From NCBI GenBank assembly GCA_040384865.1, contig JAZKIM010000004.1, forward strand, positions 1 to 64,000: DNA of 64,000 bases, written 5' to 3'. The notes under the pieces are model-generated. The model ran no database searches and had not been told where the DNA came from. It saw only the letters and a list, made by a program, of their open reading frames with translations. This document shows positions 7,211 to 16,685 of the stretch, one piece after another; positions within the stretch are counted from its first letter, which is position 1, and each line of letters opens with the position of its first letter. The translations under genes were made by a program, and so were the position numbers. This DNA comes from JBDKLC01 sp040384865 (GTDB taxonomy: Bacteria > Patescibacteriota > Minisyncoccia > Phycocordibacterales > CAIZLB01).

Positions 7211-9115
7211 CTATTGGGCCTGCTCTGCTCGAGGGGCGGGGTTAAGGGGATTTTCTAATTCAGCCCCTATCATCTTTCCTTGCTGCGGTAGCATTTTGTT
7301 TGCCTGCATTTCTGCCATATCTGCCTTTGCTTTCTTTATTGCGAGTACTTGTGATGGGTTTGATGTGATGATTTGGTCCTCTGTATATGATGCAATGATT
7401 TTAATAGCTACATGCTTAAGGCCAGCAAAGAAGATTCCCTCCCCTACATCTGATTCGAGCAAGAGATATTTTTCTTCATCTGTGAGGTTGAATGTTTTCT
7501 GAACAATGTCTATGGAAGATGGAGATTGTTTTAACAAGACCTGGATGGATGAGTTGGTGATGATAGGAAGACCATATGGGGACTTGAGGAAGTCCTCAAC
7601 GTCTTGAGTGATTGTTGCAAGGCCGAGATAATACTTTCTTCCTCGTTTAGCAAGGCCGTATAGAAAGGACGCTGTATCTTCCGACTTCATCATCCACCAC
7701 GCCTCGTCAATTACAAGGAGTCGTTTTTTCAGTTCTTTTCGAACTGAATTCCAAATGTAGTGCATGACTATATACATCGCCACTGGTTTAAGCTCATCCT
7801 CCATGTCTCGAAGGGAGAAAACTACAAACTTTTTATTAATGTCTACGTTTGAGGGGCGGTTAATGAACCCAGACCAAGTACCTTTGGTGTACTTAGTGAG
7901 GCGTTGTACAAGAGATTCTCCTCCTTCCATGCCGGCAAGTACAAGTTCAAAATCAGACATGAGTGGTGGCTCTGTGGCAGCAAAGTTTGAATCAGGGGTA
8001 ATATCTTTCAAAGCGTATGTTTCACTGATTGCTCGGTCGATGATGGAATCTTCTTCAGGGGTAAGACCGCCGAGCATAATGCGGAAAAGGCCAACAAGAC
8101 TGACAATGTTTGAACGGAGAACATCAGCAGACGATTCATCTTCACGAGCAAGTGGTAGGTCGAATGGATTAATGTGGTGTTCTGAAGTAAGTGAGATGTT
8201 GAAATATCTTCCACCGGTAGCTTCGGCCATATATTCATATTCTCGCTCTGGGTCGAGTACTATAACATCAGCATCGAACATAAGTGTTCGAAGGATTTCT
8301 AGCTTCGTCGCATATGATTTACCAGAACCAGCCTTAGCAAACGTCACTGAGTTGTAGTTTTCAAGAGAGAAACGATCGAACAAAATGAGGCTGGAGTTGT
8401 GTCGATTTATACCGTACAAAATACCTTTGTCGGATGTGAGGTCAAATGAGATGAATGGAAACATGCTTGAAAGAGGAGATGAGTTGAGTTTTGAATGTAC
8501 TGCGAGTTGGTCGTCTGCAATTGGCAATACGCTTTTGTACCCCTGCTCTTGCTGGAACAAGGCTGGTTTTACATATACCAAACTAGCTTCGAGAATAGAT
8601 TTTACTTCAGATTCAAGTTTGTCGAGATCTGCTTCTGTTTCCCCGTAAATGGAGATGTAGAGACCAACATCAAAGATTTTCTCTTGAGCCTGCTGGAGAT
8701 TATCTCGAAGAGCTTCGAGATCTTGGTACGCCGTATCTAAAACAGGATCTCTTACTAACCCCTTCTCCTCCCTCATATGAATCTGGCTTTGTACTTCCGC
8801 CACTTTCTTTTGGAAAGTTCGAAGCACAGATGCGGTGTCGATTGGGTGGATGAAGATGGAAATATCAAAAATCTTATCGAGGTTGATGATCGGAGCAAAC
8901 CAGCTCTCGGAAAGGAAGCGAGGGTATGAAATGACAAAGAATGTTCTGACTATTTTATCTCCGAGATTTAGTGAGCGTGGAGAAACCTTCATCGCTGAGG
9001 GCGCAATGATGTCTTGGAGCTCAAGTACTCCAGATTGGTATATCTCCTGAGGCAGGATCGAGGTGATAGGGCTCTTCTCTGGTGTTTTAGGTTTTATAAA
9101 ATCAAAAATTCCCAT
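7211..9115 (-). CDS. VirB4-family secretion ATPase, motor part
   Basis: 634-residue ATPase of the VirB4/TraC/HerA group that powers type IV secretion at the inner membrane. Walker A AKAGSGKS is at about 260-267, a DPEREY motif follows at 288-293, Walker B LLVIDEAWW at 466-474, and a conserved TITQDVEDFL segment at 501-510. The N-terminal domain needed by most VirB4 proteins is only partly present; the gene just upstream (9120-9779) appears to supply the missing beginning. Four bases separate the two. Neighbours encode PrgI and VirB6 homologues, confirming a secretion system. Confidence 0.9.
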   Translation of the reverse strand: MGIFDFIKPKTPEKSPITSILPQEIYQSGVLELQDIIAPSAMKVSPRSLNLGDKIVRTFFVISYPRFLSESWFAPIINLDKIFDISIFIHPIDTASVLRTFQKKVAEVQSQIHMREEKGLVRDPVLDTAYQDLEALRDNLQQAQEKIFDVGLYISIYGETEADLDKLESEVKSILEASLVYVKPALFQQEQGYKSVLPIADDQLAVHSKLNSSPLSSMFPFISFDLTSDKGILYGINRHNSSLILFDRFSLENYNSVTFAKAGSGKSYATKLEILRTLMFDADVIVLDPEREYEYMAEATGGRYFNISLTSEHHINPFDLPLAREDESSADVLRSNIVSLVGLFRIMLGGLTPEEDSIIDRAISETYALKDITPDSNFAATEPPLMSDFELVLAGMEGGESLVQRLTKYTKGTWSGFINRPSNVDINKKFVVFSLRDMEDELKPVAMYIVMHYIWNSVRKELKKRLLVIDEAWWMMKSEDTASFLYGLAKRGRKYYLGLATITQDVEDFLKSPYGLPIITNSSIQVLLKQSPSSIDIVQKTFNLTDEEKYLLLESDVGEGIFFAGLKHVAIKIIASYTEDQIITSNPSQVLAIKKAKADMAEMQANKMLPQQGKMIGAELENPLNPAPRAEQAQ

Positions 9116-9119
9116 AGTT

Positions 9120-9779
9120 TTATGTTAGGTGAATTGGCTTATCTACATCTCCAGGATTAAATATCTTGTAGAACAACTCAATGAGTTCTTCTGTACCAAG
9201 TTCCACCACCCGAATTCCACAACGCACGAGTCCTTGCTCTACCACATCCATACGTTGTTGAAGTTGGCTGCGGTGTTCTTCGAAGGCACTGGTTTCGTCT
9301 GCTGCCAACTCTTTTTTATCTTTCTTGTTTCCAAACATTGAGGTGACGTTTGAAATAGGGTTACTACCCTTCTTCCCTCCAAGTACGGGCGGCGCGTATG
9401 GGATGACCAAGAAGAAACTTTTCGTCATGATGTTGGTTGATTCGGTAAAACTTTTGATGAATTCGATGTATTCGCGGGTTTGTATCTTCATCAAGTCCGC
9501 CGTCTGCTCCTTCTGTCGCTGCTCAAGGAGTGCTATATATGGACGAATATCAAGGCGACGCGACTGTACGAATATTTGTACAGAAAAGTTGATGGAGTTG
9601 AGAAAGTTCTGGAATTGGAAAATGATAGACTGCTGCTCGTCGGCAGATTTAAGGGCAAAGTTGAGAGATGAAGCAAGTAGAAGAGCTCGCATACTGCCGT
9701 CTTTGAGAACAAGGACGCCGTCTCGAACTTCTTTTATAGGGACAAAGGACTGTGTCGTTTTTGCATCTACTTGGGCCAT
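9120..9779 (-). CDS. VirB4/TraC N-terminal-domain protein
   Basis: 219 residues without a Walker motif. It starts with FVPIKEVRDGVLVLKDGSMRALLLASSLNFALKS, the opening of TraC/VirB4 N-terminal domains in CPR and Gram-positive systems, and includes a Lys-rich insertion near 150-165. It directly precedes the ATPase gene in the same direction. Together they look like a VirB4 split into an N-terminal partner and a motor. Both open frames are intact, so this looks like a stable split rather than a frameshift. Confidence 0.72.
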   Translation of the reverse strand: MAQVDAKTTQSFVPIKEVRDGVLVLKDGSMRALLLASSLNFALKSADEQQSIIFQFQNFLNSINFSVQIFVQSRRLDIRPYIALLEQRQKEQTADLMKIQTREYIEFIKSFTESTNIMTKSFFLVIPYAPPVLGGKKGSNPISNVTSMFGNKKDKKELAADETSAFEEHRSQLQQRMDVVEQGLVRCGIRVVELGTEELIELFYKIFNPGDVDKPIHLT

Positions 9780-9821
9780 GATTGATATTATAGCAGATGC
9801 TAAATATAAAAATACAAAGAG

Positions 9822-10289
9822 TTAAGGTTGGCGAGTCATTCCTCGGCCTTGCTGCATCTTTTTAGATTCACGAGAGTATATTGTTTCATTAATGTCGAGG
9901 CTCCAGGTCAAATCTTTTAGTTTGCTGTCTGAAAGTTTGGGAACATAGAGGCCGGTAGATTGAGCCACAATGTCTTCAACTTCCTTCTTTACATTATCTT
10001 CTGGTTTTCTCTCCTCTTTTTTCCAGATATATAGTTTACTTGACCTTAAGTAGTTAAAGGCAGATTCAAGGAGGTCTATGAACGGTCGGCCGTTCATTTT
10101 ATAGAAAGCCAAAGCGGCTCCTAAAGCCAGGGCGGGTACGATTATGAAGACAGCGGCGTATATAGGGAGAAATCTGTATGCGATGAAAGCAATACCGGCA
10201 CCTCCTCCCATATATGTAAACTGCTTGAAGGTGAACGGGCCGAAGATCTTATCTTCAACCTCGATGAATTGAGGCACTTGATATCTCAT
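9822..10289 (-). CDS. PrgI family membrane protein (VirB3-like)
   Basis: 155 residues. The start MRYQVPQFIEVEDKIFGPFT and the following two membrane helices (about 27-47 and 45-66, hairpin) then NGRPFIDLLESAFNYL match the PrgI family, the VirB3 equivalent that docks VirB4 at the membrane. The C-terminal third is charged and cytoplasmic. Gene order PrgI then VirB4 is typical of this kind of cluster. Confidence 0.82.
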   Translation of the reverse strand: MRYQVPQFIEVEDKIFGPFTFKQFTYMGGGAGIAFIAYRFLPIYAAVFIIVPALALGAALAFYKMNGRPFIDLLESAFNYLRSSKLYIWKKEERKPEDNVKKEVEDIVAQSTGLYVPKLSDSKLKDLTWSLDINETIYSRESKKMQQGRGMTRQP

Positions 10290-10334
10290 AGATGAATATA
10301 TTCTACCCTACTCTGAGAATGAACGCATTAGTTG

Positions 10335-10964
10335 TTACTCAACAGGCTCTTTGTATGGATCGATGCTATGAGTGATTTCAGTAGGTTTTGTGACGGTGAC
10401 CTCGTTGATTTTTTGGTTTAAGGTTGGTGCGGTTTGAGATACGGGTGATTGTTCTTTTGGTGGAATTACTTCGGTGGTGTTTACTGGCCATCCATCAGGA
10501 ATTTTTGGTTCCTGAGTTCTTGGGAGTAATACATCATGTTCAATTCCAACTGAAGGGGTTGGGTTTTCCACCTCAGCAAGGATGTCTCCAGCGTCTAAGT
10601 TGTTGTGATCTTCAGGAGGCAACTCTACGTCTTCAATAGGAGCGTTTTCGTCTTGAATCTTTTTGAGCTCCATTTTAATAGGTTGCATTATCTTTTCATC
10701 CACAGCTCTTACTATCTGCGCCGTCTTTAGCGAATCAATATTTAAAGCTTTTCCTATTTCTATGGAATAGTCTTCTGTGTCGATTTCTCCTAACATAAGT
10801 CTGAATGTTAGTTCTTCCATGCTCGCAGCTTGGTCGATGTGTAGCTTTTCTGAATTCTGAATTTCCTCGAGACCTTCAAGATATTCGGTATTAACAATCG
10901 CCTCTCTCACATCAAGAGGGAGGTTTTTTAAATTTTTACGAAAGTAAGAAAGTCCGGTTTGCAT
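10335..10964 (-). CDS. Hypothetical soluble protein of the secretion cluster
   Basis: 209 residues with no membrane segment. The first half (about 1-115) is helical and charged (LPLDVREAIVNTEYLEGLEEI), while the second half is acidic and Pro/Thr rich and probably disordered. It sits between the VirB6-like and PrgI genes with 13 and 45 bases on either side. The N-terminal segment resembles short helical adaptor domains, but I do not recognise a family. A cytoplasmic accessory role is an inference from context. Confidence 0.6.
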   Translation of the reverse strand: MQTGLSYFRKNLKNLPLDVREAIVNTEYLEGLEEIQNSEKLHIDQAASMEELTFRLMLGEIDTEDYSIEIGKALNIDSLKTAQIVRAVDEKIMQPIKMELKKIQDENAPIEDVELPPEDHNNLDAGDILAEVENPTPSVGIEHDVLLPRTQEPKIPDGWPVNTTEVIPPKEQSPVSQTAPTLNQKINEVTVTKPTEITHSIDPYKEPVE

Positions 10965-10977
10965 TTTTTAATTATAC

Positions 10978-13686
10978 TTAAGTTGTGGCTGCATCCTGCT
11001 GCATTTTATCAACAGCGTCGAGGTGAGTAACAATCTTTTCTTCCAAAGCCTCTTTTCGTTTGTAAAGATTGTTGAGTTTTGTGCTCTCTCTTGCAATATC
11101 TCCTGGAGTATTTGCTGCGTTTCCAATGAGACCTTCTGTAATGCCGATCTGTCTTTCTAGTTCGTGAAGTTTACTACCTGTAGCATAAGGAATTCCCGGA
11201 ACAGCACCGCCAGCCGGCTTGCCGATTTTTTGCTTAAAATCAGCAATATCTGCTGGTTCGAGATTTTTCTTTTTATACTCTGCTCCAAAATGAGTTTCCA
11301 TCGTGTCTTTTCCAACAAGGTCCTCAACATTTTCAAGGTAGGAATTTTTTCGAGCAACCTTATCAACCGCTTGTTTACCTTTCTTTTTGAGATTATCAAT
11401 ATGTTTCTGCTGAGCCTCTCGGAAACCTCGCACATCAGCTTGTGACGTCGCTGTAAGTGGGGTTGAAGATGAAACAAATTTGCCGTCTGCGTCGACTGTG
11501 ACTTTCATGGTCGCATTCTTCCTTTCCACGGAGGCTGTTTTTTGTTTAGTTTCGTAGGCCTTCCTTTTTGCCTCATAAGTGGTTCCGCTCTCAAGTCTTC
11601 CTTGCGATCTAAAGGCACTTACACCGCCGGTAAATTCCGCAAGAGATTCTCTGTCTTTTTGACTCTTTGCAGCACGCTCGCCATAACCCTTACTTGTTCC
11701 AAATTTAGCTCCACCAACCTTGTCCATTCCGGCCTTAATAAGACCCCCACCAGGCATTCTTGCTGCAATTGCTCGCATGGCATTACTATTTCCGAAAGAG
11801 TAAGCAGCTCCACCCAAAACTTCTCTTGCTGCAAAACCGGCCGTACCAACAGCTGCTCCTTTTAGAGCCCCCTTACTCCACCCCGTTATTTTCTTTCCCG
11901 CACCCATTACTGATGATGACCCCATTGCTCCGAATTTCACCGCACTCATTAGGGCCAAGATCATGAACCCTATGATCATGATGAAAGTAAATACAACGTT
12001 TGTACTACTTCCGTTGCCGTTGAACATGGAAGCAAAACTACCAGCAGCTGTTCCAGAAGTTGCTCCAAGATTTTTCACCGCAAGGACTGCAATGTACATC
12101 ATTGCCATGTATATAGGTGCAAAGAAAACTTGTTTCCATAATGTCTCCCACCATTCTTTTCCTATGTTCTTAAGTGGACCCCCGGGAATAGCCATGCTCA
12201 TGAACGCAATTGGAGATGTTGCCATTAAAAAGACAAGAATTAAAGTCCTTGCTATAAAAAGGAATATTGCTGCAAGTAATACGAAGGTTGTCACGAGGAA
12301 AAGGATGGTTCCTCCAACCCCTACAAGCGCGATATTTGCTGCGCTGAGATTTGCCCCTGTTATACCGGCGCTTTGGGCTGCGGTACCAGCTGATCCTGCG
12401 CTTACGTTTGAAGGGACATTAGTAGAACTCATCGTATAAAGAGTTTTTAGGTTCATACTTTCAAGGAAGATCGCGGCAATTCCAGTGGCTTGTGTGCTAC
12501 CATTGGCCACTTTTGTTTCATAAGGATTTCCTGTTGTTGTTCCTCCCATGTGGGCATAAAACTGCAAAGCCATGATGTTTGAGGAGTCTATAATAACCTT
12601 GGTAAAGAAAAGACTAAAGTTTATAAGCACCGCCGCCATGAGAATGGAAGGAATCATTGCTTTAGCATTATATTTTCCGTTGCCAATTATAGTTCCTATT
12701 GCGGCAGCTAGAAGAAGGAATATGAAGAATATGTTTGAGACATCGCGGAAAATACCCCATCCAACCTCTATTACTTTTAGGTCGGTAACTAATTTTTTGA
12801 AATTAAGTGTAATGCTAAGTGTGAGGTCGAAAAGATTCGCGGCCATCCATAGAAAGAAGGCTGCTACTGACATTGCCCAGTTACCGACAATGGCTGCACA
12901 GCCGGGCCAGTTTAATGAAGGCCCTCCAAAATTAAGGAAGTTAAAACAATAAATTTTGTCTGGTGGAGGAATAGGTCTGTTCTCTTCAGCCCTTGAATCC
13001 ATAGATTCTGTTCCTTTTCTGTCGGTAGTGTTTTGAACCATTTGAGGCACAATTTTGTTCAATTCATCAAGTCTTTCTTGGTCTGCATCATCAAGCATCC
13101 CGTTTGCATCTAGTTGTGCTTGAAGTGCTTTTTGCTCGTTTTGCAAAGCGCGTGTTTCTTGTTGTTCTTTTGTTACAACACCAGCGCTGTCGTCTTTACT
13201 AAAGACACTGTTGTAAACATCATAATTTGCACCCGCATCACCATTGCCCGCAAGGTTTTCTGACATATTAAAAGCTGTTGTTTGTGCCGGAATGTCAGTT
13301 TTTGGAATAGGGGTTAAAAGGTCTCTGTATTTTCCATCACTGTTTATTACGCCGATCATCGTGTCTTTACTATCGTCTCGAATTGTCTGACCAGCAACAT
13401 CAGGGGTTCCTTTTTTATAAATTCCATATGTTACACCGTCTGTCACATAGTAATAGTTAGAATACTCAGCACCAGTTCCAAGGTTTCTCGTGTTTACGGT
13501 TGGGTTGGCGGTATATGTTGATTGAACGGTAGACACATTGATTCCACCATAAAATCCTGTATCAGTTATTGTGTTTGAAGGCGCGTCAAAAGCTGTTGCT
13601 GCTTCTAGTTTAAAAACAGGAAGAAAGGCTACAAGAACAATAACTACATTCAAAAGAAGGACGCTGATTTTTTTTCCAGTGAGCAT
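10978..13686 (-). CDS. VirB6/TrbL-like polytopic membrane protein
   Basis: 902 residues. A signal-like N-terminus (about 8-28) precedes an extracytoplasmic region to about 240, then at least six hydrophobic segments between about 260 and 610 (for example VSNIFFIFLLLAAAIGTIIG, LILVFLMATSPIAFMSMAIP, VVFTFIMIIGFMILALMSAV), then a long charged helical cytoplasmic tail. This is the architecture of VirB6/TrbL inner-membrane pore proteins, extended at both ends as is common in CPR. It lies upstream of PrgI and VirB4 in one run. Confidence 0.82.
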   Translation of the reverse strand: MLTGKKISVLLLNVVIVLVAFLPVFKLEAATAFDAPSNTITDTGFYGGINVSTVQSTYTANPTVNTRNLGTGAEYSNYYYVTDGVTYGIYKKGTPDVAGQTIRDDSKDTMIGVINSDGKYRDLLTPIPKTDIPAQTTAFNMSENLAGNGDAGANYDVYNSVFSKDDSAGVVTKEQQETRALQNEQKALQAQLDANGMLDDADQERLDELNKIVPQMVQNTTDRKGTESMDSRAEENRPIPPPDKIYCFNFLNFGGPSLNWPGCAAIVGNWAMSVAAFFLWMAANLFDLTLSITLNFKKLVTDLKVIEVGWGIFRDVSNIFFIFLLLAAAIGTIIGNGKYNAKAMIPSILMAAVLINFSLFFTKVIIDSSNIMALQFYAHMGGTTTGNPYETKVANGSTQATGIAAIFLESMNLKTLYTMSSTNVPSNVSAGSAGTAAQSAGITGANLSAANIALVGVGGTILFLVTTFVLLAAIFLFIARTLILVFLMATSPIAFMSMAIPGGPLKNIGKEWWETLWKQVFFAPIYMAMMYIAVLAVKNLGATSGTAAGSFASMFNGNGSSTNVVFTFIMIIGFMILALMSAVKFGAMGSSSVMGAGKKITGWSKGALKGAAVGTAGFAAREVLGGAAYSFGNSNAMRAIAARMPGGGLIKAGMDKVGGAKFGTSKGYGERAAKSQKDRESLAEFTGGVSAFRSQGRLESGTTYEAKRKAYETKQKTASVERKNATMKVTVDADGKFVSSSTPLTATSQADVRGFREAQQKHIDNLKKKGKQAVDKVARKNSYLENVEDLVGKDTMETHFGAEYKKKNLEPADIADFKQKIGKPAGGAVPGIPYATGSKLHELERQIGITEGLIGNAANTPGDIARESTKLNNLYKRKEALEEKIVTHLDAVDKMQQDAATT

Positions 13687-13769
13687 AAACGTATTTCAAT
13701 TATACTGCCCAGAGCTAGTATATTCAACAAACTTTTCCTCTGTTTTGGTAGAATCTTACTTTTAATAAA

Positions 13770-14906
13770 CTAATCATCGCTGTCGCTCGCAAGTACTTCA
13801 TCAAGTGCTACTTTAATGAGGCTGTTGATAAGCACCGTCACCAGCTGATCAAATTTTTGTGCAATAACAAGGCGGTCTTTCGGAATACCAAGGCTTTTCT
13901 CTAGAGAACTTTGGACAATAGTACCAGGAGTGTCGGTAATACAAGTTTTGGGGTTGCTAACGTTTCCTGTTTCTTCACAGTGTTTGAAGTTAAGAAAGCC
14001 ACTACCCCACCCAAGTTCAAGCTGTGCGGTGTTGTTTTTGGCCACAACACGAGCACCCAGCTCCTCATTTCCCAATATGTAGTTTCCACGAAAGTTATTC
14101 TGCTGATATTGGCTTACAGTAAAGAAATCACTGTAATTAAACTCCCCATCAGTGAATCCTGCCGCATTGGTGGCGTTATTTGCGATAGTGCTCAAGCTAC
14201 AATTTAGTTTTTTACCTTCATTTACCCCATACGCGGTGGCTAACCCTATAGCAATTTGGGCGCGGAAGGGTTGACAAACGTCGATACCGGCACCACTGGC
14301 GATTTGTTGAATAAAAGCTCCTGCTTCCTGGTCAGCAATACTTTGAAAGAACTGTTCTGGATTATCAACAAAGGCTGGATTGCCGTTAAAGCCTGTTTTA
14401 GCCCATTCTATGGTCGCATCAATGAGATATTCAATGATGCTGTTGATGAGACACCAAGCGATGGAATCCCAGCTGGGTGATACTAGTACTCCAAATACCG
14501 CGGTCCCAGTCTGAGCATTTGTTTGGAGGTTGCTGTTTACAAGGTGCTGCCCTTTCGGGTCTACAGGGACAAGTTGCTCTACTGCTCCTGTTGCTTTCTG
14601 TGTAACTTGGCCTGTAAGTGCTGATGAAATTGAAGACGTGAGAAGGTTTCCAAGGATTTGTCCTGCTGCACAAGCCACCGCTCCACCCGCGGTGTTAGCT
14701 GCGGAATTACTTGTAGCACTTCCTTTTCCTGCTTCGATATCCCCCCTATATGTTGCTGCTTGGGCATTAACAACGTTTCCATTTGCATCCTTAACCAGTG
14801 TTTCTGTAGCGGCAATAGCAGGTGTTGGAGCCATGGAAAAGGAGCCCCCGATTAGAATACCAACCATGAGAAGAAATGAGATGATGCGTTTGAAAGATTG
14901 TTTCAT
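13770..14906 (-). CDS. Secreted protein upstream of the VirB6-like gene
   Basis: 378 residues from the chosen ATG at 14906, which opens a clear signal peptide (MKQSFKRIISFLLMVGILIG ending near PAIAATE). A longer frame to 15077 overlaps the preceding gene and its extra residues look non-coding. The mature part has a Ala/Ser/Gly-rich helix region, then a domain with several Cys (DVCQPFRAQIAIGLATAYG, LNCSLSTI, HCEETGN) that could form disulfides. I do not recognise the family, though similar proteins sit beside VirB6 genes in CPR clusters. Confidence 0.72.
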   Translation of the reverse strand: MKQSFKRIISFLLMVGILIGGSFSMAPTPAIAATETLVKDANGNVVNAQAATYRGDIEAGKGSATSNSAANTAGGAVACAAGQILGNLLTSSISSALTGQVTQKATGAVEQLVPVDPKGQHLVNSNLQTNAQTGTAVFGVLVSPSWDSIAWCLINSIIEYLIDATIEWAKTGFNGNPAFVDNPEQFFQSIADQEAGAFIQQIASGAGIDVCQPFRAQIAIGLATAYGVNEGKKLNCSLSTIANNATNAAGFTDGEFNYSDFFTVSQYQQNNFRGNYILGNEELGARVVAKNNTAQLELGWGSGFLNFKHCEETGNVSNPKTCITDTPGTIVQSSLEKSLGIPKDRLVIAQKFDQLVTVLINSLIKVALDEVLASDSDD

Positions 14907-14910
14907 TGAT

Positions 14911-15780
14911 CTATTGCGTTGATGTGCCTGATTGCGAAGATTCAGCGTCGAATGAGGTCCAGAAATATCCAGGCTCTGTCTTGTCAAATAGTATACCATT
15001 GGCCTTGAGGTATGCTGCGATGTCTGTGTACATCTGGCGCTGACGTTCGACGGCGTCCTTGTATTGTCGAAGTCCAAGAAGGGATTTCATAGGATCGTTC
15101 ACTTGATCATTGATGAGTTTAAAATCTTCGGCTGATAGATAGAAGGCGTTTGCTATAGCGAGGTGTTCTGCCGCGAGTGCCACAGGTACTTGTACATCGA
15201 GAAGCTTTAAGGCGATGGTTGCATATATGCTACCAATTGCATTCAGGTTGTTTTTGTATGCAGAGGGATTTTGCTGAATGAGGGCAAGTTCTGTGTTTTG
15301 CATGATCACAAAGTTGTTTCCGTAGGCATGTAGTTCTTCTTTTGTATTACCTGCGATGATATGCATATCGCTGGTGGTGTATTTTTCTCTCGGGAGCTTG
15401 CTTACGTCGACGGTATTTAAAGCACTGTTTACCAACGCTTCGTCGTTAGGAAGGTCTGTATTGTCCACGGATTGTGTTTGAACATATGAACTGAAGAAGT
15501 TTTTTGACAGACGATCGGTCAAAGTGTCGCCTTCAGCAGGAGCAAATGGGTTTTGAACAACGGGGCCAGCCGATGAGGCAAGTTCAATCTCCTGCAGCGC
15601 ACTCAACAGTTTATTTGATGATTTTATGCCTTCTTGATTTTCTGACGTTACAATACCTCCTTTGTTGTTAGCTTCGATATTCGCTCGTGTTGTCTGTGCC
15701 AATTTGTACGCCGCCGCCGCGCCGATGATGGAAAGGCACACCGCACCAAGTACAAGAATATTTTTTCCTGGAAGTTGCAT
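14911..15780 (-). CDS. Membrane-anchored protein at the head of the secretion cluster
   Basis: 289 residues with one N-terminal membrane segment (MQLPGKNILVLGAVCLSIIGA) and an otherwise soluble, helical extracytoplasmic domain. The open frame extends to a TTG at 15789, but the ATG at 15780 is the better start. It is 4 bases upstream of the secreted protein gene. Family not recognised; possibly a periplasmic-face scaffold of the VirB-like machine. Confidence 0.68.
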   Translation of the reverse strand: MQLPGKNILVLGAVCLSIIGAAAAYKLAQTTRANIEANNKGGIVTSENQEGIKSSNKLLSALQEIELASSAGPVVQNPFAPAEGDTLTDRLSKNFFSSYVQTQSVDNTDLPNDEALVNSALNTVDVSKLPREKYTTSDMHIIAGNTKEELHAYGNNFVIMQNTELALIQQNPSAYKNNLNAIGSIYATIALKLLDVQVPVALAAEHLAIANAFYLSAEDFKLINDQVNDPMKSLLGLRQYKDAVERQRQMYTDIAAYLKANGILFDKTEPGYFWTSFDAESSQSGTSTQ

Positions 15781-15817
15781 GATATACAAAGTATATCAAA
15801 TTTTAAAGTAATGTTAT

Positions 15818-16683
15818 TTATCTCCACCCTTTCTCTATCAAAGTAAGCCTCTTCCAGTCGTCAAGGGCAATATCTTCTGCGCGAGACATTGGTGAAAGGT
15901 CAATTTTTGTGAGGTCTTCATCGGAGAGGTCGAGGTTTGCACGGAGAAGTTTGCGTTTATGTGCAAATCCTGCCTTTACGGTATTAAAGAATGCTTCCTC
16001 AGATATAGCTGGTGGCTTGTGGNNNNNNNNNNNNNNNNNNNNNNNNNNNNNNNNNNNNNNNNNNNNNNNNNNNNNNNNNNNNNNNNNNNNNNNNNNNNNN
16101 NNNNTGATATGTTTTCCACGCAAAGTATTGCCGAATCGACATTCGGGGCTGGAACAAAGGCACCAGCGGGGACATAGTCGACAATTCGAGGTTTACCATA
16201 GGCTTTTATGCTCATAGAAAGGATGCTTTCTTTGTGGTTACGAGCTAAAACTCGGATAGCTACTTCTTTTTGTACCAAAACTACGGTCAAAGACGGTTGT
16301 ATTTTGCCTCCAAGGATGAGAGGAAGGAGTGCCCCGGTTATATAGTAAGGAATGTTGGCAACAATCTTAAAACCCCCTTGTTTTAAGGCGTTTTCTTCTA
16401 AAATAGACTCAAGGTTGAGAGCGTCTCCAGGTATCAGTTTTAAGGATCCGTTGTTAATTTCCACCTTAAAACGCTCAGAAAGGATAGGGATGAGGCGATC
16501 ATCTTTCTCTATTGCTAGGACTTTTGCCTTTGCGCCTAGTAACTCAGCTGTTAAAACACCCTCTCCCGGACCGATTTCAACCACAATCTCCCCTTCTGAG
16601 AGATGTGCCGCTTCTACAATCTGGCGCAAAGCCTTGGTTGATCGAAGAAAGTTCTGGCCGAGAGATTTTTTGGCGAATATCAT
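15818..16683 (-). CDS. rsmA: 16S rRNA dimethyladenosine transferase RsmA/KsgA, interrupted by an assembly gap
   Basis: SAM-dependent enzyme that dimethylates two adjacent adenines at the 3' end of 16S rRNA. The N-terminal part (LGQNFLRS, SAM motif VEIGPGEG at about 34-41, catalytic NIPYYIT) is intact to CVENIS; the C-terminal part resumes at HKPPAISEEAF and has the FAHKRKLLRANL helix. Between them are 82 N. The two parts are in different frames if the gap is taken as 82 bases, so its length is not exact. Start codon is 3 bases from the upstream helicase stop, suggesting an operon. Confidence 0.9.
16023..16104. other. Assembly gap (82 N)
   Basis: Unsequenced run inside rsmA. The flanking protein pieces would abut with only a few residues missing in a normal KsgA, so 27 residues of gap is too long, and 82 is not compatible with a single reading frame across it. 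Confidence 0.98.
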
Positions 16684-16685
16684 GT

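Noticed and set aside
7764..8357. 197-codon plus-strand frame inside the VirB4 gene
   Set aside because: Shadow of the ATPase motifs on the other strand; Ser/Arg rich composition typical of antisense frames.
3330..15780. Integrative conjugative element
   Set aside because: No relaxase, VirD4, intact integrase or flanking direct repeats in or next to the cluster; neighbours are core genes.
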